In this document: positions 43,301 through 51,979 of the stretch, piece after piece
Layout of the letters: each line of letters starts with the position of its first letter
Numbering within the stretch: position 1 is the first letter of the stretch
Made by a program: the position numbers and the translations under genes
Origin: Aquimarina brevivitae
GTDB taxonomy: Bacteria > Bacteroidota > Bacteroidia > Flavobacteriales > Flavobacteriaceae
Direction: 5' to 3'
NCBI RefSeq assembly: GCF_004216895.1
Contig: NZ_SGXE01000001.1
Coordinates: 1 to 64,000, forward strand
DNA: 64,000 nucleotides
Notes under the pieces: generated by a model
Database searches by the model: none
What the model saw: the letters and a program-made list of their open reading frames with translations, nothing else
Told to the model about the DNA's origin: nothing

Positions 43301-44698
43301 TTAGAGTTTCATATCTGCTACTTTAATTCCAAAGTACAGTTCTAAAACTTTTAGTTTAAAGATATAATCAAATTTATTTTGCACCAATTGACTCTGCGCA
43401 TTCTCAAGTCTAAACTTGGATTGACTAAAGTCAAATGCATTGGTCAAACCAACATCGTATCGTTCTTTAGCATACTCATAAGCTCTTTCTTGTGCTTTAA
43501 CTGCTACCTGAGACGCTTCATAAGCCTCTGCAGCACCCTTTGCATCTAAATAAGCTTGATACACATTACTATCTAAATCTAATTCTGCCTGCTCCAATTG
43601 AAATGCAGCTCGCTTTACACTTACTTTACTACGTTTTACTTGGTTTCTAACGGAAAAACCGTTAAAAATAGGTATGTTAAGTGAGACTCCATAACGATAA
43701 CTTCTATTGTCTGAAAATTGGTCCCATATTGGATCGGGATCAGTTAATACCGGTGTTCCATCAGCAGGATTAAAAACAGGATCGCCATTGTCATCACGTA
43801 ATATCTGATCCCTATCTGTTTCAAAGGTATTTACTCCTGCAGAAAAGCTTAGTGTAGGATAATATGCCCCTCTGGCTATTTGTAAATCTTTTTCTGCGAT
43901 TAATTTATTTTGTTCTGCAATCTGTACTTCATATCGATTTTCTTTTGCATTGGCAATAACACGTTCTACGGGAGTATTTAGCACCTTGGCATCAGGCATC
44001 ATATAATCTTCATCCGCAATATCAAAAGTTTCGTAATCTTTAATTAGTAGCGTTTGTGCTAAACTAATTTTAGAAATCTGTACTGCATTCTGCGCTTGTA
44101 CAATTCTGGTAATTTCATCAGCTGATGTGGCTTCAATTTCTAATAAATCTCCCTGCGGTAAGACCCCTGCCTCCACCAAATCCTTAGTTCTTGTTAATTG
44201 TTCTAAGGTAATTTCGTGTTGTTTTTCTATTACTTTTAGGGATTCTTTGTTTAGTAATATCTGCAAGTAACTATTCGCTACAAACAACGCAATATCATCT
44301 TTAGATTTCCCCAAATTGTATTGACTTAAAAGTTGGTTTAACTTAGCTCTCTGAAACTGACGTATGTTTCTTAGCCCATCAAAAATATTAAGGTTTAGAT
44401 TTGCTGCGTAGTTCGAGCTTCTGATGGTTTGTTCTATATTGGTTCCAGTTCTAGGATCATTTACAAGACCTGAATTCCAAAAGTTAGATGCCGATGCATT
44501 TAAAGTTGGTAAAAAACCACCAAATGCATCCGATTTTGCAATATCCGCTGTTTCAATATCTAAAGCAGACTGCTTAATACTTATATTATTTTCTAATGCG
44601 TATTCTACACATTCTCGTAGTGTCCATTGCTTATTTTGAGCACTAATTTTTGAAAAACCTATAAGTAATAGTAAAAGTATTGCGGTATTAAATTTCAT
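43301..44698 (-). CDS. TolC family outer-membrane channel
   Basis: A 465-residue outer-membrane efflux protein with a signal peptide (cleavage after ISA, about residue 20). It contains two OEP-type repeats with long helices: WTLRECVEYALENNISIKQ and, in the second half, YRYGVSLNIPIFNGFSVRNQVKRSKV. It provides the exit duct for the ABC exporter encoded upstream in the operon. An inverted repeat at 44766-44784 lies before the gene. Confidence 0.9.
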   Translation of the reverse strand: MKFNTAILLLLLIGFSKISAQNKQWTLRECVEYALENNISIKQSALDIETADIAKSDAFGGFLPTLNASASNFWNSGLVNDPRTGTNIEQTIRSSNYAANLNLNIFDGLRNIRQFQRAKLNQLLSQYNLGKSKDDIALFVANSYLQILLNKESLKVIEKQHEITLEQLTRTKDLVEAGVLPQGDLLEIEATSADEITRIVQAQNAVQISKISLAQTLLIKDYETFDIADEDYMMPDAKVLNTPVERVIANAKENRYEVQIAEQNKLIAEKDLQIARGAYYPTLSFSAGVNTFETDRDQILRDDNGDPVFNPADGTPVLTDPDPIWDQFSDNRSYRYGVSLNIPIFNGFSVRNQVKRSKVSVKRAAFQLEQAELDLDSNVYQAYLDAKGAAEAYEASQVAVKAQERAYEYAKERYDVGLTNAFDFSQSKFRLENAQSQLVQNKFDYIFKLKVLELYFGIKVADMKL

Positions 44699-44765
44699 TT
44701 GTGTGCAATTATTTAATAAATATGATGTTGTAAAATTACCAAAGATTACTACTCATTCTTTGACT

Positions 44766-44784
44766 ATATGTATACAATACATAT
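44766..44784. promoter_or_regulatory. Operator-like inverted repeat upstream of the TolC gene
   Basis: ATATGTAT (44766-44773) and ATACATAT (44777-44784) are perfect inverted repeats around ACA, in the 108-bp gap between the first adaptor and the TolC gene. This type of short, AT-rich dyad is often bound by small regulators. No regulator gene was found nearby. Confidence 0.35.
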
Positions 44785-44806
44785 GTGTTGTTACAATTTA
44801 TTTGAA

Positions 44807-45919
44807 TTAATTTCTAAACTCTGGTTTTTTAATCTGGTTCCAGACCTTTATTTTGTCAGATGCAGAGACCCCTTCTTTTACCTCTACATTAATTCCATCG
44901 CTGATACCTAAGACCACATCTTTTCTTTCAAATTGTTGATCTCCTTTCTGGATTTCTACATAAGGTTGTTGTGTTTTGGGATCATATTGTACCAACGCTT
45001 CTTTTAGCGCGATGACACTATCTGCCTTAGCCAGTATAATTGAAGCGTTAGCGCTTAAGCCAGCTCTGATGAAGGTTGTATCATTTTTATTCAGCGTACC
45101 TTTTATTTCAAATTGTATAGCACCATTTTCTTCAACTCCCTTTGGAGCAATGTAGTCTAATATGGCGTTAAACTTTTTGTTTTCTATAGCACCTACGGTA
45201 ATTTCAAGAGGAAGGCCTTCTTTAATTTTTCCTACTTCACTCTCGTCTACTTTTCCTTCAAAAATCATATTACCTACATCAGCAACCGTAGCAATTGTAG
45301 TACCATCATTAAAGTTATTCGCTTCAATCACCTGATTCCCTGTCTTAACTGGTACTTCCAAGACCATTCCAGACACTGTAGATCTAATATTAGTGTTAGC
45401 AGCACTTGCCAAGCCTTTAGCCGTTCCTGTTTTAACAATTTGGTAATTCTGCTGCGCAGATTCATAACTCTGTTTTGCTTGTTGATAAGATACATCGACC
45501 TGGTCAAATTCATTAGCCGAGATCACCCCTTTATCAAATAATTCTTTTTGTCGTGTATACACTTTTTGTTGGTTTTCTAACGCTATTTTTGCAGACTCCA
45601 ATGCGTTTTTGGCGCTTTGCAAAGAAGAAACATTGGGGACTACCCTTATTTTAGCGATTAAATCTCCAGATTTAATTTTTTGACCTGGCTCAATATAAAT
45701 CTCTTCTATGATACCAGAGATATTTGGTTTGATCAACACTTCCTCTTTGGGAACAATACTCCCCGTGGCCACCGTTTTTTTCACGATATTCTCTGTGGTT
45801 GGAGACTCTGTTTGATACACTACCGGGTCTTCTTGATTTTTAGAATACAAATAATACAGCGCTCCTACGAAGAACACTACTATAAAAAGTAAAATGATAA
45901 TGGTAACAACTTTTTTCAC
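44807..45919 (-). CDS. Efflux periplasmic adaptor (membrane-fusion protein, HlyD/MacA-like)
   Basis: The 370-residue protein has an N-terminal transmembrane helix (about residues 5-26), a lipoyl domain (VLIKPNISGIIEEIYIEPGQKIKSGDLIAKI), a coiled-coil hairpin (about 95-160) and a barrel region (FIRAGLSANASIILAKADS). It lies 27 bp after the second permease. It fits the adaptor of an ABC (MacB-type) exporter. It is only distantly similar to the other adaptor in the operon. Confidence 0.88.
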   Translation of the reverse strand: MKKVVTIIILLFIVVFFVGALYYLYSKNQEDPVVYQTESPTTENIVKKTVATGSIVPKEEVLIKPNISGIIEEIYIEPGQKIKSGDLIAKIRVVPNVSSLQSAKNALESAKIALENQQKVYTRQKELFDKGVISANEFDQVDVSYQQAKQSYESAQQNYQIVKTGTAKGLASAANTNIRSTVSGMVLEVPVKTGNQVIEANNFNDGTTIATVADVGNMIFEGKVDESEVGKIKEGLPLEITVGAIENKKFNAILDYIAPKGVEENGAIQFEIKGTLNKNDTTFIRAGLSANASIILAKADSVIALKEALVQYDPKTQQPYVEIQKGDQQFERKDVVLGISDGINVEVKEGVSASDKIKVWNQIKKPEFRN

Positions 45920-45946
45920 CTTTGATTGCTTTATTTTTGGTTAAAT

Positions 45947-47206
45947 TTATTCTGTTCGTAATGCATCTACGGGTTTTATTCGTATTGCATTTTGTGCAGG
46001 CAGTAAGCCTGCTAATAATCCTGATATGATTAAGATAGACAATGCTATCATCACTACCCCCAGATTGATACTGGGATTCGCAAACATATCCACTGGCCCG
46101 CTACTATCCAGTATATAATTAATGAGATAGATGAGACCTGAACCCAGTATGATACCTACCATACCAGATATAATGGTTAAAAATACTGACTCTAATAAAA
46201 TTTGTCCTCTTATAGACCAGGGGGTGGCCCCAATGGCACGTCGAATTCCTATTTCTTTGGTTCGCTCTTTTACAACTATCAGCATGATATTGCTAATACC
46301 GATTACTCCGGATATAAGCACTAAAATTCCAATAACATACCCAACAATCCGCAGTGCAGTAAATAAGCGTTCAATTTTTTGATATTGTGCATACAAGTCA
46401 AAATTACCAATAGCTCTGTTGTCTTCAGGGTGTATGGTATGTCGCTCTTTAATAATATCAAAAACTTCAGTTTTTAATTCTGTAATGGAATAACCATCCT
46501 TAGCTGTGATCGCCATCCAACCCACTTTATCTCCTCTATTAAAAGCTTGGGAAAAAGAAGTGAAAGGAACGTAGATTTCCTTTTGAGCCTCTTCCGCATC
46601 ACCATTGTTTGATTTTTTCTTGTAAGTACCAATGATCATAAAGTTTACCCCATTGATTTTTATATAATCACCTATAGGGTTTTCATTGATTTCGAACATT
46701 TCTCTTTGCACCCCTTCGCCAATTACAGCTACTTTTCGTTTTTCATCAATATCGCCATAATTTACAAAGCGACCCATAGTGATATCCATAGGTTGTTGTT
46801 CAATTATTTCAGGATAATCGCCGTATACATTATACGCACCCGTTTTCAAGCCTCGTACTACATTATTAGATCCTCCAAACCCTCCTAATTGATTTCTGGG
46901 AGAAACAAATTTCAGCTCTGGAACATTTTGTTTTAAGGCTTCAACATCATTTACTCGATAGTTGAACCTTCTTCCTTTTGGTAAACCCTTATACGGTTTA
47001 GAAGCAATCTGAGTCCACATAAACATCGTATTGGTTGCAATGCCATCAAAATCCTTTTTTACACCATTTTCTAAGCCTTTACCAGCAGCCAGTAACACAA
47101 TAAGGATAAAAATACCCCAAAGTACCCCAAAAGCGGTTAGAATGGTTCTAAACCAATTGCTGGTTAAGGCTTCTATTATTTCACTCCATCGATCTCTGTT
47201 AAACAT
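45947..47206 (-). CDS. ABC transporter permease, MacB/FtsX type
   Basis: The 419-residue protein has one N-terminal transmembrane helix (about residues 20-42), a periplasmic MacB-like core domain (45-290) and three C-terminal helices of the FtsX fold. It contains the motifs GISNIMLIVVKERTKEIGIRRAIGATPWSI and SGLLAGLLPAQNAIRIKPVDALR, which are diagnostic. It forms the membrane part of a MacB-type exporter together with the permease encoded just upstream. The gap between them is 1 bp. Confidence 0.92.
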   Translation of the reverse strand: MFNRDRWSEIIEALTSNWFRTILTAFGVLWGIFILIVLLAAGKGLENGVKKDFDGIATNTMFMWTQIASKPYKGLPKGRRFNYRVNDVEALKQNVPELKFVSPRNQLGGFGGSNNVVRGLKTGAYNVYGDYPEIIEQQPMDITMGRFVNYGDIDEKRKVAVIGEGVQREMFEINENPIGDYIKINGVNFMIIGTYKKKSNNGDAEEAQKEIYVPFTSFSQAFNRGDKVGWMAITAKDGYSITELKTEVFDIIKERHTIHPEDNRAIGNFDLYAQYQKIERLFTALRIVGYVIGILVLISGVIGISNIMLIVVKERTKEIGIRRAIGATPWSIRGQILLESVFLTIISGMVGIILGSGLIYLINYILDSSGPVDMFANPSINLGVVMIALSILIISGLLAGLLPAQNAIRIKPVDALRTE

Positions 47207-47207
47207 A

Positions 47208-48452
47208 TTATTCGTCTCTTAGTGCTACAATGGGTTTTATCTTTGCCGCTCTTCTTGCCGGAAAAAAACCTGCTAAAGCACCAGCAAAAATGAGTATAAA
47301 CACTGTAGTCAGCGCTACATTAAAGTTAACCGAAGGATTAACAATATAATCTACTTCAATATTTGGCCCTACGAGTTCTAGCAAGCCCGCTCCAAACAAC
47401 AAACCCGTAAAACCAGCAATTGCAGTAACGAAAATAGCCTCATGAAGAATCATTGCAATTATCGACCAGGGTTGTGCCCCAATAGCTTTACGAATACCTA
47501 TTTCGCGGGTTCGTTCCTTTACAATAATCAACATAATATTACTCACACCTACTACTCCTGCTATAATTGTACAAATTCCAACCACCCAAAAGAAGAGCTT
47601 TATCATCGTTATCAAATCAAAGAAGCGCTTGACTTCGGTAAGCGTATTAAATACGTTGATTGCACTGGTATCTTGCGGTGCTACGGTATGTCTTTCTTTT
47701 AATATCTTTTCAAGTTCTTCGGAAAATACTTTGGACTGAGCAAGGGTTTCTTCAAAGGTGTTTTGTGGCTGCATGGTAAAACCCATATTTCGGATTACAT
47801 TTGACCCATTGTAAACACGCTGGGATGTGGACAAAGGAATAAAGACTCTATTTTCTTCTCGCTCTCCTCCTGGATCTGTATAGACGCCAACCACTTTAAA
47901 GTTAATACCTGATAATTTTACAATCTTGCCTATAGGATTTTCCTTTTTAAAAAGATCTTGCTGGACTCTATAACCGATAACTGCGACTTTTTCGATATTC
48001 CTATGATCTTCGATATTCAAAAATCGTCCTGCGGTCATCGATGCATTTTCGATAAACTGATAATCTGGGTAGACGCCTTCAATGCGATAGCTTCCATTTT
48101 CTTTTTTATACGATGCTAAACCCGACCAGATCCTGTTCACAGAAGATTTATATTCTAAATCATTTTCAAACTTTGTTTTAATAAAATCAAAATCTTCATT
48201 TTTCATCTGGATAAACCTACCCGGATTTAAACCTTTATACTCTACTGAGGTTACGCCGGACCACACTGATACTCTATTTGATGCATCTTGCTCAAACTCT
48301 TTGCTAATACCATTCTGCATGCCCTGACCCAGGGCTAATAAAATCACAAGAATAAAAATTCCTGAAGCCACAGAAACTCCTGTAAGAAATGTTCTAAGTT
48401 TATTTTTTCTTATCGTATCAAATATCTCTTCCCAACGTTCAATATCAAACAT
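47208..48452 (-). CDS. ABC transporter permease, MacB/FtsX type
   Basis: Paralogue of the neighbouring permease, with 414 residues and the same layout: N-terminal helix, MacB periplasmic domain, and three C-terminal helices with GVSNIMLIIVKERTREIGIRKAIGAQPWSI and AGFFPARRAAKIKPIVALRDE. The two could form a heterodimer, unlike the homodimeric MacB. It overlaps the ATPase gene by 8 bp, so coupling is tight. Confidence 0.92.
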   Translation of the reverse strand: MFDIERWEEIFDTIRKNKLRTFLTGVSVASGIFILVILLALGQGMQNGISKEFEQDASNRVSVWSGVTSVEYKGLNPGRFIQMKNEDFDFIKTKFENDLEYKSSVNRIWSGLASYKKENGSYRIEGVYPDYQFIENASMTAGRFLNIEDHRNIEKVAVIGYRVQQDLFKKENPIGKIVKLSGINFKVVGVYTDPGGEREENRVFIPLSTSQRVYNGSNVIRNMGFTMQPQNTFEETLAQSKVFSEELEKILKERHTVAPQDTSAINVFNTLTEVKRFFDLITMIKLFFWVVGICTIIAGVVGVSNIMLIIVKERTREIGIRKAIGAQPWSIIAMILHEAIFVTAIAGFTGLLFGAGLLELVGPNIEVDYIVNPSVNFNVALTTVFILIFAGALAGFFPARRAAKIKPIVALRDE

Positions 48453-49146
48453 TTGCTGAAGCTTTAACCTGTTCTACCTTAGAGTCGTCGATAATAATAC
48501 CATCTTTGAGATTCACAATACGTTTGGTCATATTGGCAATATCCCTTTCGTGAGTAACAATTAAAATGGTTTTTCCTTCGTCATTTATCCCTTGTATCAA
48601 GTCCATTACTTCGTAAGAAGTTTTAGTATCTAGGGCTCCTGTTGGCTCATCTGCTAATAAAACTTTAGGCTCCGAGGCTAAGGCTCTCGCTATTGCCACC
48701 CTTTGTTTCTGCCCTCCTGAAAGTTCGTTTGGTAAATGATCAGACCAGTTGGCAAGACCAACCTTTTCTAGATAGTGCATGGCTTTTTCCGTTCTTTCGG
48801 CACGCTTAACTCCTTGATAATATAATGGCATAGCCACATTATCCAAGGCACTTTTATAACCAATAAGATTGAAGGATTGAAATATAAAACCTAGAAATTT
48901 GTTGCGATAGCGTGCAGCAATTTTTTCGTTTAAGTTTTTTATCGGAATTCCATCTAGGGTATAACTACCGGCATCAGCTTCATCCAGCATTCCCAGTATA
49001 TTTAAAAGTGTAGATTTTCCTGAACCCGAAGACCCCATTATTGCAACTAACTCTCCCTCTGCTACATTGAAGTTAATCCCTTTTAACACATGCAATTCAT
49101 TGCTACCCATTTTATAGGATTTATGCAAGTCCTTTATTTCAATCAT
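48445..49146 (-). CDS. ABC transporter ATP-binding protein, MacB/LolD type
   Basis: The 233-residue ATPase has the Walker A GSSGSGKST at about residues 36-44, the Q-loop at FQSFNLIG, the ABC signature LSGGQKQR near 142-149, Walker B VLLADEPTGALD near 161-172 and the H-loop TH near 196. It energises the two permeases encoded downstream. The gene is first in the operon. An inverted repeat in the gap upstream (49243-49257, TCTTAC-TAT-GTAAGA) may be a regulatory site. Confidence 0.93.
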   Translation of the reverse strand: MIEIKDLHKSYKMGSNELHVLKGINFNVAEGELVAIMGSSGSGKSTLLNILGMLDEADAGSYTLDGIPIKNLNEKIAARYRNKFLGFIFQSFNLIGYKSALDNVAMPLYYQGVKRAERTEKAMHYLEKVGLANWSDHLPNELSGGQKQRVAIARALASEPKVLLADEPTGALDTKTSYEVMDLIQGINDEGKTILIVTHERDIANMTKRIVNLKDGIIIDDSKVEQVKASANV

Positions 49147-49337
49147 CCTTGTTCTCTTTTGTTTCTACCAACAGCCTAACGCAATACCTAAAAGAGCCTT
49201 CAGTCTTAAAAATAAAGAAAAAAGCAGATGGTTAGCGCTATCTCTTACTATGTAAGACTACTAACCTAAACTATTGTTACAGTGTGAGCTGTTAGTAAAA
49301 TGTTAAATAAAAGAGTACGAAGTGATTAGTTTTCGAT

Positions 49338-49550
49338 TTATGATTTTTTTGACTTGAATACAAAATAACCCACCACTGCTACCAAAATATATGGAATTAC
49401 CATAAGATACATAATTCCATTGTTTACCCCTTCAGCTACTTTTTGATCAGAACCACTTTCTAAGACTGCTCTACACATAGCGCATTGAGCGCTAACTATA
49501 GGCGAGGACAAAAGTCCTACTAGTAGTATTATGTATCTTTTATTAACCAT
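49338..49550 (-). CDS. Small membrane protein with a CAMC motif in the oxidase operon
   Basis: A 70-residue protein with a signal-like N-terminus (to about residue 21), a CAMC pair at about residues 23-26 and one C-terminal transmembrane helix (about 46-64). No named family was recognised. It overlaps the DUF420 gene by 8 bp and is the last gene of the cytochrome oxidase block. The paired cysteines could be redox-active or bind copper. The position suggests an assembly factor, which is an inference. Confidence 0.6.
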   Translation of the reverse strand: MVNKRYIILLVGLLSSPIVSAQCAMCRAVLESGSDQKVAEGVNNGIMYLMVIPYILVAVVGYFVFKSKKS

Positions 49551-50085
49551 AGTATGGTGAAATCATTAGATAGACGATGACTCCTGTAATTGCAACATAC
49601 AGCCAAATCGGAAAGGTAATTCTTGCTATCTTTTTGTGTTTATCAAATCGCTCCGCCAAAGCTTTTACATAAGTAACCAGCACAAACGGGATCACCACTA
49701 TTGAAAGGATTATGTGTGTAATTAAAATAAATAAATACACGTATTTTATAACGCCCTCTCCACCAAACTTAGTGGAATCACTGGTCATATGATAAGCAAC
49801 ATACATCACCAAAAACAACACGGAAAATACAATTGCCGTGGTCATTAATTTTTTATGCAATTGGATTTTATTGTTTTTTATTGCCCATAGCGCCGCCAGC
49901 AATACAACCGCAGTCAATCCATTTATAGAAGCATAGATTGGAGGTAAAAAGGTTAGCGGTTCAACATCAAAACCAAGCTCTCGCAAATTAACACCGAACA
50001 ATGCAGCAACCGCTAATGGAATCACCACGGATAGTACAATTATCCACTTGTTATACTTTTTTTCGATATCAGTAGTATTATTCAT
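49543..50085 (-). CDS. DUF420 family protein (CtaM-like oxidase assembly factor)
   Basis: The 180-residue protein has about five transmembrane helices and matches the DUF420 pattern, with histidines (NKIQLHKKLM, YVAYHM, LFILITHIILS) in membrane-near positions. In Staphylococcus a DUF420 protein, CtaM, is needed for cytochrome aa3 oxidase. The neighbouring oxidase genes support a similar role here, in heme or copper insertion. It overlaps the SCO gene by 8 bp. Confidence 0.85.
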   Translation of the reverse strand: MNNTTDIEKKYNKWIIVLSVVIPLAVAALFGVNLRELGFDVEPLTFLPPIYASINGLTAVVLLAALWAIKNNKIQLHKKLMTTAIVFSVLFLVMYVAYHMTSDSTKFGGEGVIKYVYLFILITHIILSIVVIPFVLVTYVKALAERFDKHKKIARITFPIWLYVAITGVIVYLMISPYYG

Positions 50086-50812
50086 TTTCTTTCAACAATT
50101 TCTTAATGTCTTTTAATAAAATATTGATTTGTTCCTCTTCGCCATTCTCATCCATTTTTTCGTCTACACCAATAGTACCTCGATAATAGATGATTGGATT
50201 ACCTGATGCATCATATCTGGATCTTATATAGCCATCTTGATCAATTAGGGCAAAGTATCCATTGTGTTCAAAACCTCCGGGTACTTCTGGGTTTTCTGCT
50301 GCGTAAATATTGAAACCTGCATTCGCTAAGTCATAAATATCTTCTCTATCGCCAGTAAGCAGGTTCCAGTCGGGATCTGTAATATCGTATCGTTCTTCAT
50401 ACACTTTAAGTCGAGTTGGGGTATCAAATCTTGGATTAATCGTAAATGAAGCAATGCCAAAATCCTCATACTCCTTCAACTCATCTTGAAGGTACACCAA
50501 ATTATTGGTCATTTTTGGACATATGGTTGGGCAGCTAGTAAAGAAGAAATCTACAACATATACCTTCCCCTTGTAGTCATGATTGGTGATAAGGATACTA
50601 TCTTGATTCAAAAAAGCAAAATCCGGTACCTTACGCGGCTTACCATTGATTTTAATGTACGCTAACTTTTCATTGGTCACTGGGTTCTCTGCACTCATTC
50701 GGTCATTGCTAATCACCGAGGTGTCTTTTATGCGATTTACTATTCTTGGAATAAAGATAATTCCAAAAATTAAAATCACGAATGATATGCCTACATAGGA
50801 GTATTTCTTCAT
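50078..50812 (-). CDS. SCO1/SenC family copper chaperone
   Basis: Delivers copper to the CuA centre of cytochrome c oxidase, or reduces it. The 244-residue protein has an N-terminal membrane anchor (about residues 5-22), the copper-binding motif SCPTIC with Cys94 and Cys98, and the third ligand His in GFEHNGYFALID near residue 185. The thioredoxin-like core is intact. It overlaps DUF420 and follows the degenerate SCO-like gene by 6 bp. Confidence 0.92.
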   Translation of the reverse strand: MKKYSYVGISFVILIFGIIFIPRIVNRIKDTSVISNDRMSAENPVTNEKLAYIKINGKPRKVPDFAFLNQDSILITNHDYKGKVYVVDFFFTSCPTICPKMTNNLVYLQDELKEYEDFGIASFTINPRFDTPTRLKVYEERYDITDPDWNLLTGDREDIYDLANAGFNIYAAENPEVPGGFEHNGYFALIDQDGYIRSRYDASGNPIIYYRGTIGVDEKMDENGEEEQINILLKDIKKLLKENE

Positions 50813-50818
50813 TACATC

Positions 50819-51472
50819 TTAATTTTTACGATCTGCCTTATATTTTTTTAGGGCTAATCGATATTCTGCTAAAATGACCTTAACATCATCTTCCATTACA
50901 TTTGTAATATCAGCAACCGAGCTTGCATCGTAACCATATATCTTTTTATCGTCGATTGAGCCATCTCTCCCTCTTAAATTGCCATCTTTATCTATGATAA
51001 ATACGTAATTTGTTGCCATTCGGTTGTCTAAGGTATATGGTGTCTGTAAAGAATTAAAAAAAGATTGAATTTGCTCTGTTGTTCCAAATAAAAACTTCCA
51101 CTCTGATACATCTGTAATCGCTCCTAATTCCTTCAACAACTCTTTGGCAGCCTCCTCGCTACCGTAGGGCAGCACCATTACGAACTGAAAATCTCTAAAT
51201 TCATGATTTTTTTTATAAATCTTTTGATTGAGATTAAAAGCATTACCCTGCTTATTGTAAATATCTTCGCCTAGAAAACCTAAAATAGTGATCTTATCTT
51301 GTAGTTTTATTTCCTCATCGTTTGATAAACCCGAAAAGCTTTGTACACTTTTTACATTTTGATTTAGAACTGGAAGTTTGGCGAAATTATGCACTCCAGA
51401 GGCAAAAAATAAATAAGCCACTAACGGAAGAATAAATAAAATCCCCAACACCAAATATTTCTTTTTTCCCAT
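50819..51472 (-). CDS. SCO-like thioredoxin-fold protein lacking copper ligands
   Basis: The 217-residue protein has an N-terminal membrane anchor (about residues 5-23) and a fold pattern like a thioredoxin (KITILGFLGEDIYNKQGNAFNLNQ, RDFQFVMVLP, TNYVFIIDKDGNLRGRDG). The CxxxC motif and the histidine ligand of SCO proteins are absent. It may hold or position a partner rather than bind copper. This kind of protein is found beside SCO in flavobacterial oxidase operons. A -7 box (TATTTTTG, complement of 51530-51537) lies just after a terminator. Confidence 0.65.
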   Translation of the reverse strand: MGKKKYLVLGILFILPLVAYLFFASGVHNFAKLPVLNQNVKSVQSFSGLSNDEEIKLQDKITILGFLGEDIYNKQGNAFNLNQKIYKKNHEFRDFQFVMVLPYGSEEAAKELLKELGAITDVSEWKFLFGTTEQIQSFFNSLQTPYTLDNRMATNYVFIIDKDGNLRGRDGSIDDKKIYGYDASSVADITNVMEDDVKVILAEYRLALKKYKADRKN

Positions 51473-51540
51473 ATACTTCTATTCTCAAAAGATAAGCGCC
51501 TAGCGGTTTATCTTTACTATAATTAGGTGCAAAAATAAAA

Positions 51541-51567
51541 AAGACGGTTCAAAATAACCGTCTTTTT
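51541..51567 (-). terminator. Terminator between subunit IV and the SCO-like gene
   Basis: AAGACGGTT (51541-51549) and AACCGTCTT (51556-51564) form a perfect stem, and on the minus strand a T run follows. It divides the oxidase block into cyoE-subunit IV and SCO-DUF420 parts. Confidence 0.8.
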
Positions 51568-51597
51568 ATAATGCTTTAACTTATTTCTAAAAAGTGT

Positions 51598-51957
51598 TTA
51601 GAAGTCCCAGCTTTTATAACCAGACTTAAACACTTCGTATATATAATCTCCCTCTGTTAATAAGATAAAAATCAAATAACATATAAGAAAAATTGCTGTC
51701 CAGACCACTGATCTTCGTAATCCTTTAGTTTCTCCTTCCATATGCATGAATGCCCAGGTGATGTAGTAGGCTTTCCAAATCGTAAGGATAATAAAAATCC
51801 AGTTTAAAAGTTTCATACTTACTAAGTATGTTTCTACTAAAAAGGCAGGTTTAATAATACCCAATATAACTTCTACAATGGTAATCACAGAAAGTATAAT
51901 AAATACATTCCAGATTCTCTTATTGTTTGATTCGTGATGCGCTGTATCGTGTGCCAT
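51598..51957 (-). CDS. Cytochrome c oxidase subunit IV family protein
   Basis: The 119-residue protein has three transmembrane helices (about residues 16-36, 45-67 and 82-103). It fits the small subunit IV that accompanies bacterial heme-copper oxidases (CoxD/CtaF-like). The pattern VSMKLLNWIFIILTIWKAYYITWAFMHMEGE is characteristic. It lies 22 bp after the larger subunit III gene. Confidence 0.88.
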   Translation of the reverse strand: MAHDTAHHESNNKRIWNVFIILSVITIVEVILGIIKPAFLVETYLVSMKLLNWIFIILTIWKAYYITWAFMHMEGETKGLRRSVVWTAIFLICYLIFILLTEGDYIYEVFKSGYKSWDF

Positions 51958-51979
51958 TATTACGTTATGCTTTTATTAA

